64,000 nt of DNA. Origin: Salinispora oceanensis. GTDB lineage: Bacteria > Actinomycetota > Actinomycetes > Mycobacteriales > Micromonosporaceae. Location: positions 1,308,221 to 1,372,220 of the forward strand of contig NZ_KB911579.1 in assembly GCF_000383575.1 (NCBI RefSeq), written 5' to 3'. The translations under genes and the position numbers were made by a program. How positions within the stretch are numbered: the first letter of the stretch is position 1; each line of letters opens with the position of its first letter. A model generated the notes under the pieces. That model ran no database searches. It was not told the DNA's origin and saw only the letters and a list, made by a program, of their open reading frames with translations. Positions 7,519 through 14,783 of the stretch are shown here, one piece after another.

Positions 7519-7660
7519 TGTCTCAATGAATGTGGTCCGGGCTGCGGGCCGCTGAGCAGGGCGAGACCAGATCCAGTGAGACGCTGCTATCCGGCTGGGT
7601 CTCGTCGAATCTGGTCTGTGAAAGCGGTTTGCGCCAGGTTGTCTCGCTGAATCTGGTCTA
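7519..7660. repeat. Four copies of a 19-20 bp repeat, one inverted
   Basis: Copies lie at 7521-7539, 7564-7582 (inverted), 7599-7617 and 7641-7659. The consensus is GTCTCGCTGAATCTGGTCT with one to a few changes per copy. The first and second copies face each other and bound a 65 bp unit like terminal inverted repeats. The cluster begins where the integrase fragment is cut off, so it may be the relic of an insertion-sequence end or a small non-autonomous element. Confidence 0.6.
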
Positions 7661-7686
7661 GTAGTTGCGGAAGTGTCCCTGTCGGA

Positions 7687-8664
7687 TCAGAGTCTTTGGA
7701 ACCAGTCACGTGCGGCTTTGACTCCGCCGTTTGGGCCGAGGGCGACCATCAGGGCGCTGCGTGCCTTTCCGGGGGCGAGGCTGCGGGCTCCGATCGCACC
7801 GACTTTGGCGGCAAGGCCGCTGCCCAGGGGCAGCTCCGCCAGGTCGATGTCGCGGGTGCGGCATCGGGAGGCGATGACCACGGGGATGTCCCATTCGGTC
7901 AGGTCGCTGATGGCTGCGAGGAGACTGACCGGGACGTTGAACATGCCGGTGCCCTCCAGCAGGATCCCGCGCGCACCGGCGTCCACTACTGCGGTGAGTA
8001 GGACTGGATCGATGCCGGGGTAGGTCTTGATGAGGGCGACGTCGGATTCTGGCTCGCCCCGCGGCTCGGGTGGCCGCGGTGGCGGGGATGCCAGCATCTC
8101 GACCCCGGTGCCGATCACACGGCCGACCGGCGGGTGTGGCGCCGAGGAGAATGCGGTCACGCTGGTGGCGTCGACCTTGGCGACCCAGCGGGCGGCGTGC
8201 AGTTCGTCGTTGAGGCAGGCCACGACGCCGACCCCGGCGAGGGCGGGGTCTGCCGCGGCGGTGATGGCTGAGGCGAGGTTGCGTGGGCCGTCGGTGGACA
8301 GGTCGTCCAGGTGGCGCATCGCCCCGGTCAGAACGATCCCGCCGTGCAGGGCGGCCGGTCCGGCTTGTAGGTCGATGAGGAAGGCCGTGTCCTCCAGAGT
8401 GTCGGTGCCGTGGGTGATCACGACGCCGTCGAAGCTGTCGTCGAGGATGGCGGCGCGGGCCCGGCGGGCCAGTGTCAGCATCGTGGCTGGTGACATGTCC
8501 CAGCTCGGTTCGGCGAGTACGTCCTCGACGGTCACGTCGGCGGTCAGCAGGTCCGCGGGGATGGTCTTGAGGAGATCCGCACCGGATGCGACGGCCTCGT
8601 GGCCGGGTCGGCGGGAGTAGGCGATGGTGTCCTTGGTCGCCAGGAGCAGCACACGTTTGGTCAC
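7687..8664 (-). CDS. L-asparaginase family amidohydrolase
   Basis: The protein has 325 residues. ATKDTIAYS (from residue 9) holds the first catalytic Thr (Thr13). ITHGTDTLEDTA holds Thr87 and Asp88 of the second triad. A Lys (Lys163) sits in the VAKVDAT block. LTGAMRHLDDLSTDGPRNL is also typical. The usual TGGTIA glycine pair is replaced by Lys-Asp, so substrate preference may differ. The GTG at 8664 follows AAGGA; the longer frame upstream is the small membrane gene read in another frame. No signal peptide is seen, so the enzyme is probably cytoplasmic. Confidence 0.85.
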   Translation of the reverse strand: MTKRVLLLATKDTIAYSRRPGHEAVASGADLLKTIPADLLTADVTVEDVLAEPSWDMSPATMLTLARRARAAILDDSFDGVVITHGTDTLEDTAFLIDLQAGPAALHGGIVLTGAMRHLDDLSTDGPRNLASAITAAADPALAGVGVVACLNDELHAARWVAKVDATSVTAFSSAPHPPVGRVIGTGVEMLASPPPRPPEPRGEPESDVALIKTYPGIDPVLLTAVVDAGARGILLEGTGMFNVPVSLLAAISDLTEWDIPVVIASRCRTRDIDLAELPLGSGLAAKVGAIGARSLAPGKARSALMVALGPNGGVKAARDWFQRL

Positions 8665-8695
8665 GTACGGTTCCTTCACCTGTCCGGTCGGGGCG

Positions 8696-8890
8696 TTACC
8701 GGGTTTCGGCCAGCAATGGCAGCAGAAGCAGCAGGAACATTGCCGTCGCGGCGATTGCGGCCAGGACAGCACGCGCGTTTGGGCGCGGTCCCCGCGTGCG
8801 GGTCAGACCGGCGTCCGGCGGGTTACCGGGCCACTGCTGCGACGAGCCGGGTGAGTGGTCGAGGCCGGTTTCAGCTCTCGGTGACCACAC
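8696..8890 (-). CDS. Small single-helix membrane protein
   Basis: The 64-residue frame has a Pro/Gly-rich N-terminal half and one strong C-terminal membrane helix (LAAIAATAMFLLLLLPLLA). It overlaps the end of the upstream RHH/Clp-N gene by 20 bp and lies 31 bp before the asparaginase start. All three read in the same direction, so it is probably a real member of that operon. The start could be a later codon. No family is recognised. Confidence 0.4.
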   Translation of the reverse strand: MWSPRAETGLDHSPGSSQQWPGNPPDAGLTRTRGPRPNARAVLAAIAATAMFLLLLLPLLAETR

Positions 8891-9629
8891 CTGCCCGCTC
8901 CTCCAGCCGTTCGATTCGGCGCACGATGGGCTGCAGTTCCTGACGGACCGCGGCGGCCAACGCCGCCGCCGTCTCCGTCGTCCCGCTGTCGGCGGCTTGC
9001 GGTGTCTGGGCCCGCAGGTGCACGTAGCCGGCGAGGGCTGCCACCACCGCGCGGCGGGTCAATCGCAGTTCCGCACCCAACGAGCGCAGGACCTGCCCGG
9101 CGGTGCCCTCGGGCTCGGCGATCAGCCCCAGCAGCAGGTGTTCGCAACCGACGTAGTTGTGTCCGAACGCGGTCGCTTCCGTGACGGCCAACTCCAGCGC
9201 GTTGGACGCCGGACCGCTGAAGCGCTGCGATGCGTCCGCGGCGACGCCGGCTTCTGTCAACGGCTGGCGGGCAAGCTCGCGGCCGACTCGGTCGGGTTCG
9301 ATCTCCACCGCCCGTAGGACGTGTAGGGCCAGGTTGCCGCCTTCGGTCAGCAGGCCACCGAGCAGATGCCCACTGCCCACCGCCGGCGCCTCGGCCGCTT
9401 GCGCTTGCTCGATGCCGAGTTTGAGTGCCGCACGGGTCCGCGCCGTGAAGTGCGGCAGCCTCACGGCCAGGTCCGCGTCGTCCAGATCACTCAGAGCCGT
9501 TTCCCGAATCGCGGTGACCCGTCGCACGGCCTGTTCCAGCGCCCGTTGGCAGACGGCGGAGACGGGCACCCCGGCTTCCTTCACCGCTTCGGCCAGTTCG
9601 TCGGGCAGGTAGACGTTGATCTTCGGCAT
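8871..9629 (-). CDS. Ribbon-helix-helix protein with two Clp-N domains
   Basis: This 252-residue protein starts MPKINVYLPDELAEAVKEAG, a ribbon-helix-helix DNA-binding motif. Two Clp-N-like modules follow, at about residues 65-125 and 140-205 (YVGCEHLLLGLIAEPEGTAG), then a coiled tail. There is no ATPase module. The ATG at 9629 begins the RHH strand and follows GAGAGGGG; a longer start adds only 13 unlikely residues. It heads an apparent operon with a small membrane protein and an asparaginase. It is probably a transcriptional regulator with a protein- or peptide-sensing Clp-N part. Confidence 0.75.
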   Translation of the reverse strand: MPKINVYLPDELAEAVKEAGVPVSAVCQRALEQAVRRVTAIRETALSDLDDADLAVRLPHFTARTRAALKLGIEQAQAAEAPAVGSGHLLGGLLTEGGNLALHVLRAVEIEPDRVGRELARQPLTEAGVAADASQRFSGPASNALELAVTEATAFGHNYVGCEHLLLGLIAEPEGTAGQVLRSLGAELRLTRRAVVAALAGYVHLRAQTPQAADSGTTETAAALAAAVRQELQPIVRRIERLEERAGVVTES

Positions 9630-9679
9630 TACTGGAACCCCTCTCGCGCACGCCTTCAGGAAGAGCATAACCCTTGTGT

Positions 9680-9693
9680 ACCCCCCGGGGGGT
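9680..9693. promoter_or_regulatory. Perfect 14 bp palindrome before the RHH/Clp-N gene
   Basis: ACCCCCCGGGGGGT is fully palindromic and lies about 50 bp upstream of the RHH/Clp-N start. RHH regulators bind short palindromes, so it is a candidate autoregulatory site. Confidence 0.35.
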
Positions 9694-10013
9694 TATCTGT
9701 CCAGGATGCGGTTTTCGGCGTACGAGGTCGTGGATGTAGTCCAGGCCACGGTCCTGGTTCAGCGACTGGCGGGTTGCGCTGCCCTCCAGCGATGACGCAG
9801 CCTGGGCAGGGCCAGGTTCCGTTGAGTGCCGGCCAGAAGCGAGTCAGTCGAACACACGTACGGATGGATGGGAAGGTTTTCGCGGCCGACAACCCCTGTC
9901 GATTGACATGCGACGAGACGACCGCAACCCATGCGGCGCAACCCCCGTCACCGTGATCACTAGGCGACTAGCGGTAATAGCGGTTCCACAATCGACACGT
10001 AAAGACGGTTAAT
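9694..10013. other. Intergenic stretch with no supported gene
   Basis: No frame on either strand has family-like features or a ribosome-binding site. It separates the minus-strand asparaginase operon from the first copy of the long direct repeat. Confidence 0.5.
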
Positions 10014-10190
10014 GGTATTTGCGCCTTTTATGATTTGTGGAATGTCCGACACGCATAGGCTGCGACGAAATCTGCCAGCTCCAGGAATTCGTACGGCGCG
10101 ACGCGCCCGAGGCGACCACACACGGCCGGATGGCGGCGTCACATGCGGGCAGGGAGTACCGTCGATGGCGGCGGCCCGCCGGGGTTGAGG
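10014..10190. repeat. Long direct repeat, left copy
   Basis: It begins GGTATTTGCGCCTTTT. Shared blocks with the right copy (13414-13582) include AATGTCCGACACGCATAG, AGCTCCAGGAAT, ACGGCGCGACGCGCCCGAGG and GGGAGTACCG. Both copies have the same orientation. It ends about 40 bp before the XRE/TPR gene. Confidence 0.8.
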
Positions 10191-10230
10191 CCGGCGGCCC
10201 GCCGCCCAGTCCTCAACCTGGGGGAACCCA

Positions 10231-11367
10231 ATGCCGGCGATCGTTGACCCCTGTTTCGGAGCCGAACTACGCCAGCTGCGCACAGTCGCGGGAGTCAGCC
10301 TCCGACAGCTCGCGTCCTTTGCCCTGTCCAGCCGAGGGCATCTGCATGACATTGAAACTGGCCGTCGACAACCCACCCTGGATCTCGCTAAACGGTTGGA
10401 CGACGCACTCAACAGCGACGACCGGCTTACCAGCTTGATCCGTCCAGCCCCGCCGACAGGCCAGTCGACTGACCGCCTGGCCTTTACCCAAGAGCGCCCT
10501 CGCCGAGTTGAGCCAGCCACTCTCGACGCCCTCGCCGATACACTCACCGCACACCGCCGCCTCGAAGACAGCATTGGCGCTGCCGCGGTGCTCCCAGCAG
10601 TCCGCATCCAACTTGACTTCCTCGCCACCCTGATCACCGAAGTGCGCGGTGACTCGAGGGCCCGTCTCGTGGATCTAGCCGCCCAATGGGCCCAGTTCGG
10701 AGGCTGGCTAAACGCCGCCGCCGGACATCCGCGCGTGGCTGGTCGCTGGTACTCCGCTGCTTTGGAATGGGGCACCGAGACCGGAAATTCGGACATGATC
10801 GCCACAGTGCTCAGCATGCGTGGACACCTGGCATGGCAACACCGCCGACCAGGACCTTTGATCGGGTTGTCGGCAGCAGCCCTGCGCCAACCAGCCAGCC
10901 CAGGCGTACGGGCGCTCGCCGCTCAGCAGGAGGCGCGAGGTCATGCTCTGGTCGGAGCGGCTTCCACCGCGATCGGGCTACTCGACCAGGCTATTGATCT
11001 CGCCACGCAAGCGACCGAGGCCCCAGACCGGGAGCCACCATGGATCTATTTTCACTCTCTGGACTACCTGAAGATGCAGCGCGGCCTGGTCTATCGGCTG
11101 CTCGGCGACAACGCCCTGGCAGTCGAGCACCTTCGCACTGGCCTGCACGGATTGCCGCCGTACGCGAAAGGTGCGGCATGGACCGTCCCCTACAGATTTG
11201 ACCTCGCGGCGACGTTGGCCGAACTCGGCGACGTCAGCGCCGCACTCGAAGCGTACGAAAGCGTACAGGCCATCGCGGAGACGACCGGAACAGAGCACCT
11301 GGCTAGGCGCGTCGAGTTCGCCGTCCGCAGCCTGTCCGCAGGAAACCTGCGGACATACACCACCTAG
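10231..11367 (+). CDS. XRE-type HTH regulator with TPR-like C-terminus
   Basis: The protein has 378 residues. The HTH is at about residues 10-60 (ELRQLRTVAGVSLRQLASFA and HDIETGRRQPTLDLAKRLDD). A long all-helical region with repeat-like Ala-rich helices follows (residues 150-370), typical of the peptide- or ligand-sensing regulators abundant in Streptomyces and Micromonospora. The cassette of tiny genes downstream follows after a 95 bp gap and is the likely target or partner. A related regulator (14784-16001) stands beside the second cassette. Confidence 0.8.
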   Translation: MPAIVDPCFGAELRQLRTVAGVSLRQLASFALSSRGHLHDIETGRRQPTLDLAKRLDDALNSDDRLTSLIRPAPPTGQSTDRLAFTQERPRRVEPATLDALADTLTAHRRLEDSIGAAAVLPAVRIQLDFLATLITEVRGDSRARLVDLAAQWAQFGGWLNAAAGHPRVAGRWYSAALEWGTETGNSDMIATVLSMRGHLAWQHRRPGPLIGLSAAALRQPASPGVRALAAQQEARGHALVGAASTAIGLLDQAIDLATQATEAPDREPPWIYFHSLDYLKMQRGLVYRLLGDNALAVEHLRTGLHGLPPYAKGAAWTVPYRFDLAATLAELGDVSAALEAYESVQAIAETTGTEHLARRVEFAVRSLSAGNLRTYTT

Positions 11368-11462
11368 CAGTAGTCTCCCCCTCACGGAAAGCTCCCAAAT
11401 AGGGGTGGCCACAGCTAGAGAACGGGCCGTCTCACCTCCATCGAGGGTGAGGGAGCACGCGC

Positions 11463-11642
11463 ATGATCCGGCTACTCCGCCGACTCCGCCGCCGGCCCAC
11501 ACGGCTGGACGCGGTCGGCCCCGCCACCCGGTACGCGGCGCGGGCCGGCGCCTACTCCCCGCTGCACAACCAGCCAACGGTGCTCCTCGATACGCGGCCG
11601 TTGCTGACCCCGCTGGCCCGACTACGGGCGAACCGCCGGTGA
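11463..11642 (+). CDS. Cassette A gene 1: 59-residue basic protein
   Basis: The product starts MIRLLRRLRRRPTRLDAVGP and continues to a LDTRPLLTPLARLRANRR end; it is strongly basic with no membrane helix. A nearly identical paralogue lies at 16158-16337, and the conserved leader GGGAGCACGCGCATG supplies the ribosome-binding site in both. The stop overlaps the next start (TGATG). Conservation of frame in two diverged copies supports a real gene. Family and function are unknown. Confidence 0.65.
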   Translation: MIRLLRRLRRRPTRLDAVGPATRYAARAGAYSPLHNQPTVLLDTRPLLTPLARLRANRR

Positions 11643-11872
11643 TGGCCACCCACACCCGGCCCAGCCCGGCCAGCCTTTCGGTGGCGCAGCTACGCGCCCG
11701 GATGATCCTGTCCGCCCGGCGGATCATCCGCGAGCACTGGCCCCGGGTGGACCGGTGCCCTGTGTGCGGTTGCGGATGGCCGTGCCCACCCACCGAGACC
11801 GCATACGACTACCTCGCCACAGTCGGGCAGGGCAACTGGGCGCCCCCGCAACGCGCGCGGGCGCAGCGATGA
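11642..11872 (+). CDS. Cassette A gene 2: 76-residue Cys-rich protein
   Basis: It contains RARMILSARRIIREHWPRVD followed by RCPVCGCGWPCPPTETAYDY, a compact CxxCxC...C cluster that could bind zinc. It is a close paralogue of 16337-16567. The start overlaps gene 1 and the stop overlaps gene 3. It may be a small regulatory or adaptor protein of the neighbouring XRE system; this is inference from context. Confidence 0.65.
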   Translation: MATHTRPSPASLSVAQLRARMILSARRIIREHWPRVDRCPVCGCGWPCPPTETAYDYLATVGQGNWAPPQRARAQR

Positions 11873-12060
11873 AACCGGCCGACGCGACCGTCCACCGGTG
11901 GTGGCGGGACCTGAACGAGCACCGCCAGGTCGATGGACGCTGCCCCGTGTGCGGCACCCCGCGCCGCTGCTGGCCCTGGGCGGACGCGTACGCCGGGCTA
12001 CTCACCTATGACCTACTCGGAGCGCCCCCCACCACCCCGTACAGATGTCCGGCCGCATGA
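11869..12060 (+). CDS. Cassette A gene 3: 63-residue Cys-containing protein
   Basis: It starts by an ATGA overlap with gene 2. The layout mirrors gene 2: a helix (ATVHRWWRDLNEHRQVDG), then CPVCGTPRRCWPWADAYAGL. The shared pattern H-x-x-(V/P)-x-x-RCP-(V/I)-C suggests gene 3 arose from the same small zinc-ribbon-like family. Cassette B has no counterpart. Confidence 0.55.
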   Translation: MKPADATVHRWWRDLNEHRQVDGRCPVCGTPRRCWPWADAYAGLLTYDLLGAPPTTPYRCPAA

Positions 12061-12087
12061 GACGGCCGGCGAACGAAAGGTTGAAGC

Positions 12088-12237
12088 ATGAACAAGCTGA
12101 CCTGGAAGAAGCCGATGCGCTGCGACAACTCGTCGCCGAACCGCGTCGAGGTCGTCGTGGACGAGACCGGCCAGCGGTTCGTGCGCGACAGCAAGAACCC
12201 CACCGGCCCCGCCCTTGCCTTTACCCCCGACGGGTGA
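12088..12237 (+). CDS. DUF397 protein, prematurely stopped
   Basis: The 49-residue product starts MNKLTWKKPMRCDNSSPNRV and ends RDSKNPTGPALAFTPDG, a clear DUF397 sequence. DUF397 normally continues with W-x-x-F. Here the codon after DG is TGA, followed in frame by EAFEGSTPRRADL and a stop at 12277-12279, so TGG has probably become TGA. DUF397 proteins accompany XRE-type regulators, as here. The truncated protein may be non-functional. Confidence 0.65.
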   Translation: MNKLTWKKPMRCDNSSPNRVEVVVDETGQRFVRDSKNPTGPALAFTPDG

Positions 12238-12438
12238 GAAGCATTCGAGGGCTCGACCCCGCGACGGGCAGACCTCTGACCCACAAGGCCCGGGGTCAAC
12301 TTCACGCTGGCCCCGGTTCACCCTCGTGGCCCGGAGGCGACGTGAAGCCGGCTGCCACGAGCCATTTGTGAGTCCTGTATAAACTAACCCGTACGATGGT
12401 GTGGCAGCGACTGCTGAATCGCCGTAAGGGAAGTTGTC

Positions 12439-12921
12439 ATGCGCAATAGTGCTATCCCGCACCTTTTGGGCGCGGTTGTGGCCTGGTCGATGTTCGTCGC
12501 GCAGGGGGTGGTTGTCTACTTCGGGCTGATCGCCTTCGCGCTGTTGACCGATAGACCGCTAGGTGGTCCGCTCGGCGGACTAATGATGGTGTTGCCTGCG
12601 GCCCTGCTGGGCGCCATCTTAGTGCCGTCGCTGTTCTTCCCAGCCAACTTGGTCGGCGGGGTCGCGACGAAGCACGCAGGCCTCTTCTTGAAGTTGCTGA
12701 CCACATCCGCCGTCGCCGCCGCGCTGGCCACGATCTACGCTGCCGTCGTGGCCGTGGTGGCCGACGTGTCGGCAACCGGCACAATGTTGGCGTGTCTCGG
12801 CAGCGTGGTCGCTGTGCTCATCCCCACCGCGGTCCAGGTCGTCGTTACTCAGGCCATTTTGAGGGCGAATTCAATGCGGCGTCATGGCCAGTCGCCAGCA
12901 CTCGCCTCGGTTAGCACCTAA
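12439..12921 (+). CDS. Four-helix integral membrane protein
   Basis: This 160-residue protein has hydrophobic segments at about residues 8-36, 45-72, 83-110 and 115-140. AAGGGAAG stands 6 bases before the ATG. It lies alone between the DUF397 gene and an integrase relic, inside the segment bounded by the long direct repeats. I do not recognise the family. Confidence 0.6.
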   Translation: MRNSAIPHLLGAVVAWSMFVAQGVVVYFGLIAFALLTDRPLGGPLGGLMMVLPAALLGAILVPSLFFPANLVGGVATKHAGLFLKLLTTSAVAAALATIYAAVVAVVADVSATGTMLACLGSVVAVLIPTAVQVVVTQAILRANSMRRHGQSPALASVST

Positions 12922-12984
12922 CCCCATCTGGGTGGGGCGCATGTCGTAAGGCTGCGGCGAGACGATATCGCCGCAGCCGCCAGT

Positions 12985-13413
12985 ATGGCATCGGCCCGGC
13001 TATACCAGATCCTCAACGGGCACCGATGGGCACGGACGAAGGGGCCCCGGTCCTACAGATCGGAGCGCTCGCGTTGCAGGTCGGCGTCGGCCGGGACGTC
13101 ACCGACGGTAGCGCATCGACGATCTTACCCTGCCTTCTACGAATGGCCGTGGAAAGGCTGGCGGCGTCGTCCGCACCCTCGCGTTGTCGCGCTACCACCG
13201 GGGAGGGCTCAGCTCCTGCGCGAACACCGGCAGTTACAAAGAGCGGAGATGCGGGAAGCCGGTACGTGGTGGAAAGCAAATGATCTCGTCTTCTGCCGTC
13301 CCGATGGTCAGCCAATCGACCCACGCATGGACTGGGCGGAGTGGAAGGTCGTCCTTCAGGAGGCCGGCGTCTCGGATGCCCGGGTGCACGTGATGCGGCA
13401 CTCGGCAGCAACC
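12985..13413 (+). pseudogene. Integrase remnant 2 (C-terminal half, truncated)
   Basis: The frame contains REHRQLQRAEMREAGTWWKA, LVFCRPDGQPIDPRMDWAEW and DARVHVMRHSAATG, the catalytic R-H-x-x-R region of a tyrosine recombinase (VMRHSAAT). It then runs straight into the long direct repeat, losing the rest of the domain and the Tyr. The N-terminal part is also absent or scrambled. It cannot be active. Confidence 0.7.
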
Positions 13414-13582
13414 GGTATTTGCGCCTTTTGTGACTTGTTCAATGTCCGACACGCATAGACTGCGACGAAATCGGACAGCTCCAGGAATGCGGCACGGCGC
13501 GACGCGCCCGAGGCGACCACACGGACAGGTAACGGCGTGACGTGCAGGCGGGGAGTACCGGCGATGGCGGCAGGGCCGGGGT
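13414..13582. repeat. Long direct repeat, right copy
   Basis: This copy matches 10014-10190 in the same orientation with scattered differences and a few small gaps. Its left edge is where the integrase remnant is cut. Its right edge abuts the stop codon of the truncated XRE/TPR remnant. Confidence 0.8.
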
Positions 13583-14232
13583 TACCGCCGCGAGGCGGCC
13601 TGCTCCACCTCACGCAGCATGAGTGACAGGCTCTGCGACCGTCGGTCGGCTGGTAGGGCATCCATTGCCCGCCAGGCGTAGGCGACCCCGCCCGCGCTGT
13701 CACCGGCTTTAACCATCGTGAGTCCACGATGGAGCTCAATATGAGTAGCGAAACGCGGTAAATCAACAGGTCGTGTGCGGTCGGCCGTCTCCTGTGCCTC
13801 GGCCCCCGGGTCAGGCATCCCGAGACGGGCATACAACATGCTCCGGAACGTGACCATCCGCCACGGCGGAACGGCAGTATCAGACACCTCGCCATCCGCC
13901 GATGCGACGTAGTCGAACACCCGCCGAGCATCGGTATCGAGCGCGACAGCGCCGCTCCGGTCCCCGCGTCCGGCCGCCACGTGTGCCTGCGCCATCAACG
14001 CCTGGACGCGCCCGAGTGACGGCCGGTCTGACAGCGCGACAGCCTGATCGGCGTACCGCCGCGCCGTGGTCAGCGCCGCCCCCTCGTAAGCCAACACGAT
14101 CGCGGCCCGGCCCCGGACCCACACCCGCACGGCGAGGTCGCCGGAGCGGTCGGCGGCCACCCCGGCTAGGTCATACCAGCGTTCGGTATGTGTTGTCCGG
14201 TCGCCTGACGTCAGGGCAGTGCGCCTCTCCAG
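13582..14232 (-). pseudogene. XRE/TPR regulator remnant lacking its HTH
   Basis: The frame encodes RWYDLAGVAADRSGDLAVRV, WVRGRAAIVLAYEG and further TPR-like helices ending in REVEQAASRR. This is the C-terminal half of regulators such as the one at 14784-16001. No DNA-binding domain is present. The homologous frame begins directly after, and in frame with, the stop codon of the GNAT gene, so the front part was lost by recombination. A 192-residue product could still be made from a GTG at 14160. Confidence 0.6.
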
Positions 14233-14772
14233 CTAAAGCGGGTCCTCGTTTGATAGCCGCAGCACCAGCACGTCCATGTCCGGGATCATTTTGGGTCTGA
14301 TTTGCCCGTACTGTCGCCAGCCCATCCGCTCGTACAGGCGTCGCGCTGGCGCCTGCGGGTTTGCGGCCAGCACTGCGTATGGTTCGGGCCGCGCATCGAG
14401 CAGTATCGACATCAGTCGTCGGCCCACACCCCGGCCGCGGTATGCGCGGTCTACCATCCATTCCGGTACGAGAACTTTGTCGGCGGCCCGCAAGCGCGCG
14501 GGTGGCTCGTCCGCGCCCGGTTCGATCCACTGACCGCCCGGCAGGGTGTGCCCATAGGCCACCCCTGCCACTCGACCGGCATCGGCGGCGTAGACGAGGG
14601 TAAATCCAGGCTGCCGGAGATGGTTCGACCACCAGCGGCGGAACTGCCGCACATGCTCTGGCCCCTCGTTGTAGGGGGGCTCGAAATAGACGGCGGCGTA
14701 CAGGTTCCTCACGTCATCGGTGCGTTGACGGGCGCCGACAGCGTCGGTAGTCGTGTACGTCAGCCCATTCAT
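14233..14772 (-). CDS. GNAT-family N-acetyltransferase
   Basis: This 179-residue protein has the GNAT acetyl-CoA pyrophosphate loop RGRGVGRRL at about residue 112, preceded by a beta-strand (KVLVPEWMVDRAY) and followed by NPQAPARRLYERMGWRQYG. The substrate is unknown. It lies 11 bp after the XRE/TPR regulator and reads in the same direction, so the two are probably co-transcribed. Confidence 0.85.
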   Translation of the reverse strand: MNGLTYTTTDAVGARQRTDDVRNLYAAVYFEPPYNEGPEHVRQFRRWWSNHLRQPGFTLVYAADAGRVAGVAYGHTLPGGQWIEPGADEPPARLRAADKVLVPEWMVDRAYRGRGVGRRLMSILLDARPEPYAVLAANPQAPARRLYERMGWRQYGQIRPKMIPDMDVLVLRLSNEDPL

Positions 14773-14783
14773 GCCGCAACAGC

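Noticed and set aside
7519..7660. CRISPR array
   Set aside because: Only four units, unequal spacing, one inverted and no cas gene.
10231..11367. Toxin-antitoxin antitoxin
   Set aside because: The HTH is followed by a long TPR-like domain rather than a short antitoxin tail, and no toxin-like gene is adjacent.
11463..12060. RiPP precursor cluster
   Set aside because: The small genes lack a recognisable leader-core layout, and there is no maturation enzyme, protease or transporter nearby. The methyltransferase at 16.8 kb is next to cassette B but not coupled to it.
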